From NCBI RefSeq assembly GCF_000006565.2, contig NC_031473.1, positions 558,001 to 622,000 on the forward strand: a stretch of 64,000 nucleotides of DNA. The letters run 5' to 3'. Each line of letters starts with the position of its first letter. Positions within the stretch are counted from its first letter, which is position 1. The DNA comes from Toxoplasma gondii ME49 (lineage: Eukaryota > Apicomplexa > Conoidasida > Eucoccidiorida > Sarcocystidae). The translations under genes were made by a program, and so were the position numbers. The notes under the pieces are model-generated. The model was not told the origin of the DNA and did not search any database. It worked only from the letters and a program-made list of their open reading frames with translations. Positions 21,501-32,020 of this stretch are shown one piece after another.

Positions 21501-23992
21501 ACCAGAACGCCTCACAAACTCCACACCGAAGACGTCCCCAAAGCCCAGTCTGTGCGGCAAGGCACTCTTGCCAAGTCCCCCTGCTTTCTACTTCCAGAGG
21601 TGCAAGTCCTCGACGCCTACGTAGCGGTTCGGAGGAAACTCGGTGGACGGGGGAAGCCAAGCGTATCTTCACGAAGACGTCTATGCAGTCCACACCAAGA
21701 TTTGCTCTGAGACGCATGCGCCTAGATAGCCACTGCCACAGACGAAGGAGGCGCACATATCCAAGAGAAGTCAGGAGGCCGGTTTTTATACGGAGACTCG
21801 GAGATGGACATTTACGCAGGAAGACACAGAAACTCCAGGCGGAGGGCCCCCATACAGCAATCTCCGAAGAGACATACGCGTGAGGGCTCCGCGCCGTCCT
21901 TCAGAGAAGCCTTGAGAGAACGTTTTCAGGAGCAAAAAATGAGCAGAGAAAAAGGGCAAGAAGAGCGAGAGAGGGAAGACAGACAGACAGGCACAGAGAG
22001 GAAAGAAGAAGCGACGAGGAACGACGAGAGAAAAGAAGAGAAAGAAGAGGAAGACAGAGAAGCACCAAGCTGAAAGAGAAAACACCAACAGTCCCTGAGT
22101 GAAAAAAAGTCGCCATCGACGGCACTTCCTTACACTTCGGCTCCATGAGCTCTAGCCGCTGTGTGGCTTTCTCGGCTAATAGTCGGAGAAGCTGTTCCAC
22201 TTCCTCAGGGAGCGCCGCCTGTTCCGTTGTGTTTCCTTCTTCTCTTCCTGTCACCTCCGCCTCCCCAGAGCCTGGGAGCCGCGCGGTCGCCTCTGTCTTC
22301 GGCTGGGCGTCAGGCGGGGGTGCTGGGTCAGTGGCACACACGGTCGAGGCAGGGAGGGGAAAAACGACTTTTCTTCTCCCCTTCTTGCAGGCGAAGACGG
22401 TCGCCAAGACATGCAAAGTCTGCGAGACCTCTATAGGCCGCTCTGCACTGTGCTGCGAAAACAGAAGAGACGCAGACACGAGGAGAGACTTGCTGGGCAA
22501 GAGGGCCGAGTCGCGTCCGACCACCGGTGTCTTTCGAGGAGAGCGTGAGGCGACTACTAGAGAGAATGGCGTCACATTCTTCAGCTTGGATTTCCGGTGC
22601 TGGTTCTGGACCTGTGCGCTGGAAATCCTTCCAGGTGAATCCTTGACACGGCGGCGCTGAAAACGCAGTCAAACGTGGATCTTGTTACGGGAGAGAAGCG
22701 CGAGAAGACGACGAGGACACAGAGAGAGAAAGAGAGGACGATCGAGAGGCGCAAGCGCAGTCCCACAAGCGCGCGGGGGGAACAGCCAGAAACGCGGAGT
22801 CAAGAGATTCGGAGAAACGCGGAGACAGCAGGAGAGAGACGCGGCGGGAGAGCAGGAGCGAGGGGAAACGAAACGAGACATGAGAACAGAAAAGAAGGCA
22901 GACGGAGCCTCTCCCGCCCGCTTTCTCCGACAAGAGAAGAGTCGAAGGAAAGATCTAGGTCTTCGTCAGAAAATATGGCCTTCCCCTCAAAGACAGATGC
23001 ACAGTAGAAGCCCCACAGAAACGGAGGAAAACAATTCAAAGTGCGTTTTCTTTTACCGGAGACTTTCACAAGACCCGTTATCGATGGAAAAAACCTGGGC
23101 CTCTGCAAATTCGCTAAAACACCCGAGAGTTCTTCTGAGTCTCAAATGAAGATACAAACGCAAGGAGAAACGCAGATCTCTCTCAGACCAGCGTTGGTGA
23201 CAAAAGCCGCGCGCGGCGTCTTCACTGTCGACGACGCCTGACTTCTCTCCCCCCTCTTTCCTTTCCCAAGTTGCTCTTCTGTTCTCGCCGTGTCTTCTTC
23301 TCTTCTCCCTCCGGTCGGCGTTTCGCGCTTCTGCGTTCTCGATGTCCATTTTTATCTGGGAGACTCACTGCAGCTGCTGAGAGCGTTGCGAGGAAGAGGG
23401 CAGCGTCTCCGCGGGCAGCGTGTCGCGAGGCTTCTCGACAGAGGGCGGAGGTGATTGCGCAAATGTTCTGCTCCTTCCCGTTCGCCTTCTGCCGTGCATG
23501 CGCCAACTGGAAGTCCCTGTCTCTCGCATTCTGCGACCTGCTCTCCGGCCGTCGCCTCTCCCCCCTCTCGCTCTCGCCGCTCCTCTCCAACGCCCTTCGC
23601 TTTTCCAAGGAGCTCCAGGGTCTCCCCCCCTCTGCTCGCGACACTGAGAGAGAAGAAGAAGCATCGTGAGGAGGCGAAGAAGAGGCCGGGGAAGGAGACA
23701 GAGAAGAAGGAGACTGGGTGTCTCTGAGGCGTCCACGAAAGTTTCTGTCTCGTTTCCTCTCTTGGGGGTCTGTCCCCAGAATTCGAGGTGGAGGCGATCG
23801 GATGCGTGCCGGCTGTCGAGCGAAAACGGCGCTGGTCAAGAGAGGCGCGCGAGCAGGGTGAGGAGCGGCCTTCTCGCCTCTGGTCGCGAGAGAAGACTCT
23901 TGTCTCTTCGAGCAAGAGAAAACGCGCAAACCTCCCGAGACGCACGGAGCGAAGGATCTCGCCCCGAGCGTCTTTGAAGCGAACTGCGCCAT
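10864..23992 (-). CDS. RAP-domain protein with helical repeats, 8 exons, 2,802 aa
   Basis: Exons (minus): 23992-23369, 22656-22134, 21456-20528, 19725-18724, 18225-16806, 15623-12382, 12033-11936, 11434-10864; summed length is exactly divisible by three. A C-terminal RAP domain (about residues 2556-2645) is rebuilt across three exons: YAPPYTLPLVDSTYRIAFE, then TSLRHELLHAQG, then WCVVAIPHFEW and RLRYLQRQLL. Upstream are scattered helical segments of the FASTK/heptatricopeptide type, such as LSDLLRALASFAIHRPCFL, DPKELAGLALDVARL and PIEVSQTLHVLATVF, separated by Ser-, Arg- and Glu-rich inserts. The first ~40 residues (MAQFASKTLGARSFAP...) are basic, Ser-rich and free of acidic residues, consistent with a mitochondrial targeting peptide. 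RAP proteins bind RNA in mitochondria and plastids; processing of fragmented mitochondrial rRNA is a plausible role. The boundary between exons 5 and 6 (16806/15623) is the least certain; a second acceptor exists near 15552. Confidence 0.85.
12093..12325. repeat. TA/TATG microsatellite block
   Basis: TA-rich alternating sequence filling most of the intron between RAP exons 6 and 7 (12034-12381). Open frames read through it give only Tyr/Ile strings and are not coding. Confidence 0.85.
15999..16152. repeat. TA/GATATATA microsatellite block
   Basis: Long TA tract with regular CATAGATATA interruptions, inside the 1.2-kb intron between RAP exons 5 and 6 (15624-16805). Confidence 0.85.
18476..18576. 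repeat. TA microsatellite
   Basis: Alternating TA tract in the intron between RAP exons 4 and 5 (18226-18723). Confidence 0.85.
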
Positions 23993-26900
23993 CTAGAAAA
24001 AAGACAGAATCACCGTTGCGTTCCTAGCCTCATTCACATGCAGCTGTATATTCATCTTTGCGGCAAAAACCGACTCACACGCTCACACACAGCTATATAG
24101 GGACAGATGCAGACGTTTATAGACGTGGACATTGGTAAATAAATTCGTTCAAGTTCATATATATACAGCTATATCCATATGTTTCTGTCTTTATACTTAT
24201 CTATATCTATCTATATACATGTATATATTTTAGGTGTACGGATTTCGAGTCGTTTTGGATTTTGAAGCTGTTGTGCATATGGTCATTTGGAGAGGAATTT
24301 AGAGGGGAAAGGAAGCAAGAACCGCTCCGTTTTCTTCTCCTTTTTGCGTTGCTCGGGGTTGACAGGGAAACAATCTGTGGTAAATCAGGAGTTGTTTTCT
24401 TTATCGACTGGAGAAATCTTCGATTCATTCAGGAAAAGCGCATGTGCGAAAAGCGTGTGGACGCTGCGAGAGGCGCACTGGGAAAAGTGGCATTTCCGAC
24501 ATCATGCCTCCTGGAAAAAAACAACTACATGAACACCAGATGAGACTTTGTTTCGTTTCGATACAAAGTCGCCTTCTTCCGGAGCAGCAGACTCAAGTTT
24601 GCGACAGAAAATCTACAGCCGAGGGTCCTCGGTGCCACTCGCGAAAATGGCATGCATGCGCGCATGCATGCCATTTTCGCGAGTTTTCCAGCTCTTCGTA
24701 GGAGCCCAGACTCCTCTCACCTCTTCAAGGAAGAGATTTCGTTTATTTTCGGCGTTTCTCGCTGCCAACAAAAGGAGACGAAGCTACTGAGCGAGGAAGC
24801 CCGGAAGTCCGTGAAAAAGTCTTGTTGCTGTGTTTTGTGGCTGCGAAGTTCGCCGATGGACTATGCATGAGCGTCACTCCGCATCCGAGCCGTAAAAAGG
24901 AAACAGAGCTTGCGTCCGGTCTAGGAAAACAGACAACCTGGTGGACTCGTTGAAGGGTTGTAGAGTTCCATATTCTGCTTGTTCGAAGAAAAACGCTGCC
25001 TTTTCTGACGATCACCTCCGCGGCATATCCACCACGGTGGTGACACCATACGTGTGGTTCGAGAACGAGCAAAGACATTTCCTTTAGAAGATTATGGGGT
25101 GAGTGATTGAGAAAGAAAGGCGCCTTTGATGAGGTGTACGAACTGTAGGAAAGACTAGGTTTCTTTCGGAGCCGTGAAAGTACGTTTTTTCGAGAGTCGC
25201 CGGGCGAGACACAAACGGAAAAGCTAGCTGTCGTGTCAAGATCAAACCCTCTCAGTTCCAAGACGCAACGCTGAAGCAAGATGCTTGGGGTGGGAGATGT
25301 TTTCACACGTCTCAACGCGTAGTCGGTATTTTCCACAGAGATCTCACCGATATTAGGAGCATAGGAGAATTCGAAAACAGATTCTGTTCAAGCCTACAGA
25401 CATTTTTAGTAAATGAACCGCCCACCTTTATGGGCAATACATCGATATTGCTGTTCTACGAACACGCACCCAGTTCTTGCACAAAAAGAAAGAGTCGTTT
25501 GAATCGACCAGTGACTCGTGGATACGTGGCACTAAAGACTCTGGACAGGAAACAAAGTGTCTGCTGATAAACGGTGAACTAGGGAACTTATGTTCAAATG
25601 GAACACGAAATCGAGAAGTTGTGTTCAGGTGAAGAGACAGACTTGTGCATAACCAACGCTTTCGTTTCGATGGAGGGAAGTACATGAAGGTGCCAGCAAG
25701 AGTCAACACACAAACAGACGAGGGTCTTCCTGTACTTACAAAGAGTGACTCTAGTGGATCTGTCCGCACTCTTTCGAATGGGTTCCTATGAACTCTAGGC
25801 GGCGCAACACAGTCAGTCAAAGAAACAGCACAATTTTGTCTCTGTCCATCCAGCAAGTCTTTCTTAAACCGCCTATGTCCATGCCAAGCATCATATACAT
25901 ACACGCATCATGCACTCGTATACATATATACCTATAAATCTACCTAAATATTTGTATGGGTTCATAGACTCACAGACACGCTTACTGTTTTGTGAGACGA
26001 CAACTTGGTGCATGCAGACAAACGCCAAGGACCACACAAAGGGATGAGAGAAGTGGCATTCTGCGCATTTCCTCCACGTCCAAAATGCTTTCTTAGAGCA
26101 GCTGTCACTGGTAATTCTCTGCTGATGCACTCGTCACGCGTGCTTGTCCTCTTAGGCGGAAATTCACTTTTCGACAAATCACTCTGAAGCTTGCTTTGCT
26201 CCTAGGCCCATAGAGTGTCATTGACATTCCGAAATTTTCTCAAAAAACATGTTGAAGTCGTTCCATCCGTCGGATGGGTCCCGCAACGTAACTGACAACG
26301 AATTTCGTTTTGATCTTCACGAGGAAAACCCACCAGTTCCTCTATGTGCACGCACGGAATCTTGACTCCGGCGAAAAGTAGAAGTTCTTCGCTCCTCAGG
26401 GAAAGAGAGGGAGAAAAGCGAAAAACCGTCGAGGGTGAAACAACGCTGACACAGAAACGCTCTTGTGTCCGGCAGTCAGAACGCGGCAAAACCAGGAGTT
26501 CCAACACAACAGTAAGCGGTGTGTGACCCCAGCTTCCAGCTCTGTTTCTGCGGTTCTGTGTGAGCACGCGTGGCTCCTCCGTCCGTCTCTAGAATCGTTT
26601 TAGATCGAGATGTCTACTAGTGCACTTCTCTTTATCCATGTCTCAATGAAAGATACAAGTATTGCTTTGTAGCTCTCTCTGTATGCATCTCTCCCTTCCT
26701 TTCTGTCCACCTGCGGCTGTACACATATATCCTGTGTCTACCCTGCTTCGGCGATTTCTGAGGATCGCTCTCAGTTCCTCTTCGTTTCCGGAATGTGTGG
26801 TTCGGTCTAGAGGCTAAATTCGAGGCTCTGTGAAGGTCTGCATGCACTGAAGGAAGGAATAGACGGAAGTCCCGAGAGAGGTCAAAAACGTTTCAGCAAA

Positions 26901-27311
26901 AACTATTCTAAACCTCATTTCGTGTCCTTCACATTTTACTCGTTCTGTCTCGGTTTGTCTCTGCCCCCCTCGTGAACTCTTCAACTAACTACACAGAGAT
27001 CCGAGCGAGTTTACCTCGCTTTCTCTCCCTCGGCTTCCCAACCTTTCCTCTCTCCCTTTTTCTCATGTTGTTTTGCCCTATCATCTCTCATGTTCTCTCG
27101 TTCTTCTGCTTCGGTTGGCCTTGGGCCTCCTCATTTCGCCTCCCTCAACCTGAACTTTTTGAGCTGAGACGTCTCCGGCTTCCGCCTTTCCTCGACTTTA
27201 TCCATTGCCGAAGTGTAGGATGCCGCGTTCGTTCCTGAAAATACCTCCGAACTTCCAATCTCGCCTGGGCAACATTACTCTATCTTCCTTAGAGCCTCGG
27301 AGTCATCCACC
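23993..27311. other. Intergenic region upstream of RAP gene (promoter candidate)
   Basis: About 3.3 kb between the RAP start codon (23992, minus) and the stop of the next minus-strand gene (27312). It should contain the RAP promoter and 5' UTR, and the 3' UTR of the Pro/Tyr-rich gene. It holds TA-rich DNA (about 24145-24235) and the 48-bp palindrome at 24637-24684. Two minus-strand frames (25336-24743 and 25904-25428) begin with GTG, not ATG, and match no family. No gene is supported. Confidence 0.55.
24637..24684. promoter_or_regulatory. 48-bp perfect palindrome with two TGCATGC motifs
   Basis: Two 24-bp arms are exact reverse complements with no spacer. Each arm runs ACTCGCGAAAATGG followed by CATGCATGCG. 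TGCATGC occurs at 24653-24659 and again at 24665-24671. It lies about 645 bp upstream of the RAP start codon. TGCATGC is a known binding motif of ApiAP2 factors in apicomplexans, so a double binding site is possible; cruciform formation is also possible. The structure is seen directly; the function is inferred. Confidence 0.7.
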
Positions 27312-29604
27312 CTACTGTGTCGGCGGATACATAGGAAACCTTTCACGAGGAGGATACTGCGTGGGAGGCAAAACAGGCAAAGGTATCGGAGGATAAGAAG
27401 GAGAAGGAACGGGATAAGGATAAGGCGAAGGAAGAGGATAAGGATACGGAGGATACGTTCGGCCTGGCGGAGGCATGGGGTACGGCGGACTGGGGTAAAC
27501 GGGGACCGGATAGTAGACGGGAGGGCGGGGGCGTCGTCTCTGGAGAGGAAAGACGCTCAGGTCAGACTGAAACAGACAGTTTCACAGAAACAGGCAGTGT
27601 CTCTCTTCTTCTGCGGATCTGGAAGTGGATTGGTGTGGGGGTGTTTCGTCTTGACGCTGAGTGGAAACAAACGGGAGAAACGACTGCGAAGCACATCGTC
27701 TCAACATATTTTGCCCGTACACAGACAAGAGCGCAGTGATCTCTGCGCTACCGTACACATAGGTCTTTATACTGAAGAGTGTCTGCGGGTATATGTTAGA
27801 ACTATCGAGAGTTGCCTCCCCTCCTGTATTGACATTTCTCAATATGTTTGTATGTATCTATCTATATGTGTGAGGGAAAGTGACATTCGCATTTTTCCCT
27901 TTTCTAGGGGCCTCTTAGAACAATGACAGAGGCTCTGGTCTCAGTCCATTTTCAACCAAATTATTTTCTTGATTTGAAGTGGATCTGATGGAAATTCACG
28001 AATCGACAGAAAGCTGGCAGGTTGACGGCTGGATGCGGTGCGTGCTTTCGCTACGTTGGTCAGCGTCTCGTTTTCACTTTCCCCTGCCCCCCACCCCGAA
28101 AACGCGTGCTTTGTCGAAACCTTGTAGTATTATCTCAAAGTACCAACGCCACTTAACTCCACACATCTGCATGCATTCACGCCTTCTTCACCTTCCAGTC
28201 TCCTCCTGATTCTTCTTCCTCGGAACCCGGCGATGTAGTCATTGGTTCGATGTCGGCTCCACAACGAAGTGCCGCACCTGCAGCATTTTTCATTTCTGCT
28301 TGTCCACCGCCTTGTTCTTTTCTCTCCTGCCAATCGGCGCCTCCGCTTGGTTCTTCTCTCGCGTCCGTCTCGCCTTGTCTCCGTGCTTCGCAGCGGGCCT
28401 TTCGCTCAAGGATTTCTTCCTCTCCGTTCACGACCTCTGAAACCGTGAGCCCGGAACCCTCGCATTTTTCGCGGACATCGAGTGGGGAGACGCCAGCGAA
28501 GGGGGGAACCATCTCAGATCCTGAAGGAATAAATTCCTGTGCAAAAGACGCGAAAGAGGGGGAGAAGCTAATTGGGGAAACTGGCGACATGCAGGGCGAA
28601 AAAGGGTAGAACGAACACGATCGAGGAGCGGTTTGCGTGGCGAGGCGAGGAAGGAAAAAGCGAAACAGAAGATGCATGGAGCTCACTGAACTGTCTTTCT
28701 CTAAAATCACCATTTTCCCAGCAGGCAATCACACAGTCCAATCCCTGAGGCAAGCATATCAACCTAAACACATATAGACTTTTATATGTGTATCTATATG
28801 TATATTTGCATAATGATGTATACATATTGCTTTTTTTGTGTTTGTGTGTGTAGCCTGATCTGCATGATGTATCAGTGCTACTAGTGTGTGCCAAGGGTTT
28901 CCTCACGAAGCACACGGATGTGGATATCCATACAACAAAACGGTTTTTCCCTTGAACCTATTGTACCTATTTGTATGAAAACATAGAGTCGTTATTTTGC
29001 ATGTACAGAACACACCTTCCACCCTAGGAAGGATCATGGGAACTCCAGTCCTTTCAAAGTACAAAACTCAAATCGACTGAACAGAGACACTAAAGCACCT
29101 AAGACGCGGAACATACGGCCCCAGTTATTTTGAAGTAAAGACAACTTAGTTCTTTGTGACCGCTGTACACCACCACGCCACTAGCATGGTCAACACAGGT
29201 GAACGTGTTGGGTTCCAGCATCCTAGGGAAGTTTTAGGGGCATTCCGCATCTGTTTTGTTTTTTTTTGTTCCAGGTGAAAAATATTTATGAAAAGGCGTG
29301 TCTCTCTCCAGAGGGTGCCGAGAGACGTCCACTCAAGCGTATGGAGCAGAGAAGTGCGGAAGAATCTCGAACCCTTCGGAAAGCCGCCTTTCTCTACCCT
29401 CACCTCAAAGGCCATCGTGTAAACAAAGCCCGGAAACGGGCGTCGAAGAAAGTGGCGAAGAATTCCGGGCCACCGCCTCATCTGAATTCCTGTTTTGTTG
29501 GTGAACTCAAACAGCTCGAGAAGATCGTTCGTCGTTAAATCGGGAAAAGACGCGGAAATTCCAGCCGAATCGCCGATAACTGCCACGCGCCAACACGGTG
29601 GCAT
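27312..29604 (-). CDS. Hypothetical protein with Pro/Tyr-rich C-terminus, 3 exons
   Basis: Exons (minus): 29604-29404, 28536-28192, 27539-27312, giving 257 aa. Introns use GTGAGG...ACAG and GTGAAG...CCAG and all junctions are phase 0. Exon 1 starts MPPCWRVAVIGDSAG and has a compact, non-repetitive stretch (LLELFEFTNKTG, PGFVYTMAFE). Exon 2 is acidic and Gly-rich toward its end. Exon 3 is a basic triplet RRR followed by about 70 residues dominated by Pro and Tyr (units like YPPYPYPLPSP, PTQYPPRERFPMYPPTQ) up to the stop. No signal peptide or membrane segment is visible. The ATG lies 15 nt inside an exon with a good acceptor at 29620-29621, so either the first intron is in the 5' UTR or a further upstream coding exon was missed. 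The family is not recognised. The exon 3 tail is the most secure part. Confidence 0.6.
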
Positions 29605-30283
29605 CTGTGGCGGCGGTGTCTGGACGAAGCAAGGGCGAGGAAAACGGAATGCGTAAACACTGCACGTTTTCCTCCGAGACAAAAGCCTTTCTGTGGCACA
29701 TAGTCTACAAAGAAATGCAACGGGAAAGGAGAAAGTTTTCGCCGGGAACAAAGAGAAACCGGAGCGTTCAGAAAAAAAGGACCACGGAGACCTAACACCA
29801 CCGATCTCCGAGATGCGAAAAAAGGATTCCTCTCTGTTCTGCTCCAAATACGTTTGTAAAGGGTTGCATATACGAAGACGTGCCGTGTTCAGTACGTTCG
29901 ACTCGCGTATACATATATATTTATGTAATAGCATAAACACGGATGTGCATGAACCTATATCTGTAATCGGTAAACGTATACGCGTTCGGAAGTGCATCGA
30001 CGAATATATATATATATATATATATATATTTATGAATGTATGAATATAAAGGTAAAATGACTGTGGACAGTACATTTGCATGTGCGTGCACACATGCATG
30101 TATATAGGAAAAAAAAAGTTGTACCGTAGAAGGGAGATTCAGGGTGTCGTTCATGGAGAAAAACATGGTAACATAGTCGATACGTAGCCGAAAGGTGTGA
30201 TGGGGAGCCAATGAGAAATGAGTTAACTTTAGTCCCGGTAAACGACAGTTCTGCGTTCTCGGTTTTGTACCTCTCCGATAGAT
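29605..30283. other. Intergenic spacer
   Basis: Lies between two minus-strand genes. It contains a short TA microsatellite (about 30004-30030) and no supported coding sequence. It should hold the 3' UTR of the acidic-protein gene and the promoter of the Pro/Tyr-rich gene, whose first exon may extend to 29619. Confidence 0.5.
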
Positions 30284-32020
30284 TCAACCCCATGAGTTCC
30301 GGGCAACTCTGTTCCTCTGGGGTTTTTCTTCGTCAGTCTTTCCTTCGCCTTTCATCTCACGCTTGTTTTCTTCTTCGGTGTTTCCTGCTTTCTCACTTTC
30401 TTCCCGCTCTTCCTTTCTTGCGGCCCCTTTTCCCAGGAACCCTTCCGAAGTTTCGCTCACGTGCGGTCTGTCCTCCCGTTCGTTTTCGATTTGCGTTTCT
30501 TCCGCCTCTTCGTCACTCCTCCGACGTTCAGCGAACTTGATCTTGTCTTGCTTCACCTGTTCCGCTGTATCGACAACGGAAAAAAATCCATGTTCGACCG
30601 CTTCCTCACGATCTGCATCGTCTTCATAATACAGCGCACCATAATCTAAGTCGTCTTCTCCAAATGCAAATTCACCAAACTCATTCTCATCAGAATCATC
30701 TTCGAAACGATCCTCGTATGAGTCACCATCAAGAGGATCGGGGTCGTCCGAATCATCTTCGTGAGGATCAGAATCGTCAGAATCACCATCAAGAGGATCG
30801 GGATCGTCCGAATCATCTTCACGGGGACCGGCATCGTCAGAAGAATCTTCGCGGGGCTTCGCCTTTCCAGAATCATCTTCATCAGGGCCATCGTTTTCAG
30901 GATGACCTTTGTGATGTTTTTCTTCTTCAGGCTCATCCACGCGAGGCTTTTCCTTTCGAGGATCACCTACACGAGGGTCAGTATCTTCAGAATCATCTTC
31001 AGGAGGATCATCGTCAGAGTCCTCGTCGTCACTGTTGTCTCGGGGACGTCCACTATCTTCGGATTCTTTGCTGCGGTCCTCCGGAGCTTTCCCCCCGTTT
31101 TCCTTTTCGGATTGAATACCCGGTTTACTCGGTTTCTCCTCTTCTTGGCTACTCGGTGAGCTTCGATCATCTGCCACGCTGCTTGTCGTGTTTGTCTCCT
31201 TTTTGCCTTCTTTTCTTTCTCCCCTGCCATCGCCTTGTTCCTTCTGTTGTTCTTTCGCCTCCTCCCCCTCCGACATTTCCGTGACACTGGACAGTTTTCC
31301 GTCGCTCTGCTTTTCAACTTCCGTGCGTGTTTGTGTTTGAGTTTCGCGCGTCTTTCCGCCGATATCGGTACCCGCTCCCGGTGTCGACTCGTCGGTCGGT
31401 TGTTTCTCTTTTTCGCTGTCTTCGTGTTCTATTCTTTCGCCACTCTGAATTCCCTTCTTTTCTTGTGCCGGAGTTCCGCCTGTTTCTTCTTTGGCCGTCT
31501 CTACCTCCGGCGTTCTCTCCTTTTCACCGGGTTGTTCTGGTTCTTCAGAAACTTCCGCCTTACCACCCGCTTTGCTCGTTTCCGCCTTCTGAGAGTTCGT
31601 GTCTGCCTCTCCCACCTTTGTCTGAACCGTGTCACGGGGAACGGTCGAGGCAGGCGTTTCTTTCGTCACAACTTGCTTTCTGGTTTGGTCGTTCGCATCC
31701 TGGGGCAACGTATTCTTGTCTGCAAGCCCCTGTGCCGTGGACAGCTCATTTTTGTCCTCACTGAAAAGAGAGGGTGCTTTCACACGCAGAGAGGACGACG
31801 GGGTCACGAGAGGCGCTTCTGCCGCTTTGAGAGCTCCAACAACAGAAGCGTCTTCTGCAAAGACACGCTGGGCGGAATGTAGCGCATTGAGCAAAAGCAA
31901 AGCAACAACTGCGAAAGAAGCCGCACACGAGCTTCGGTTTTTTCGTCGCGAAAGATCCGCCTTCCCTACCGTTGAACCCACACAACTGACAGCGACTCCG
32001 GGCTCTGAGGAGCCTGCCAT
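30284..32020 (-). CDS. Secreted, highly acidic repeat protein, single exon, 578 aa
   Basis: The first ATG in a long open frame is at 32020 (MAGSSEPGVAV...). After a basic segment (SRRKNRSS) comes a hydrophobic stretch (residues ~33-45, AASFAVVALLLLNAL) and a plausible signal-peptidase site (RVFA before ED). The mature protein is almost entirely charged: Glu/Lys/Gln/Thr-rich to about residue 330, then Asp-rich with repeats such as DSDDPDPLDGDS, then a short region with Phe/Tyr (EFGEFAFGEDDLDYGALYY), then a Glu/Lys/Arg tail. No second membrane segment and no RRLxE-type export motif were seen. Coccidian dense-granule or other secretory proteins often have this kind of delayed signal sequence followed by disordered sequence, but no specific family is recognised. 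The stop is TGA at 30284-30286; no good donor precedes it, so a single-exon gene is preferred. Confidence 0.75.
   Translation of the reverse strand: MAGSSEPGVAVSCVGSTVGKADLSRRKNRSSCAASFAVVALLLLNALHSAQRVFAEDASVVGALKAAEAPLVTPSSSLRVKAPSLFSEDKNELSTAQGLADKNTLPQDANDQTRKQVVTKETPASTVPRDTVQTKVGEADTNSQKAETSKAGGKAEVSEEPEQPGEKERTPEVETAKEETGGTPAQEKKGIQSGERIEHEDSEKEKQPTDESTPGAGTDIGGKTRETQTQTRTEVEKQSDGKLSSVTEMSEGEEAKEQQKEQGDGRGERKEGKKETNTTSSVADDRSSPSSQEEEKPSKPGIQSEKENGGKAPEDRSKESEDSGRPRDNSDDEDSDDDPPEDDSEDTDPRVGDPRKEKPRVDEPEEEKHHKGHPENDGPDEDDSGKAKPREDSSDDAGPREDDSDDPDPLDGDSDDSDPHEDDSDDPDPLDGDSYEDRFEDDSDENEFGEFAFGEDDLDYGALYYEDDADREEAVEHGFFSVVDTAEQVKQDKIKFAERRRSDEEAEETQIENEREDRPHVSETSEGFLGKGAARKEEREESEKAGNTEEENKREMKGEGKTDEEKPQRNRVARNSWG
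30722..30841 (-). repeat. 60-bp repeat encoding Asp/Pro-rich 20-residue unit, two copies
   Basis: The plus-strand string TCACCATCAAGAGGATCGG occurs at 30723 and again at 30783, a 60-bp period. It encodes the repeated DDPDPLDGDS block in the acidic secreted protein. More degenerate versions continue upstream. Confidence 0.75.

Noticed and set aside
24743..25336. 197-codon minus-strand open frame
   Set aside because: It begins with GTG, not ATG, has no splice context joining it to a neighbour, and matches no motif.
25428..25904. 158-codon minus-strand open frame
   Set aside because: It starts with GTG inside TA-rich DNA; the composition is unremarkable and there is no motif.
30284..30300. Splicing of the acidic protein into the Pro/Tyr-rich gene as one transcript
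   Set aside because: No acceptable GT donor precedes the TGA stop; the only GTs nearby are poor or lie after the stop, so two genes are preferred.
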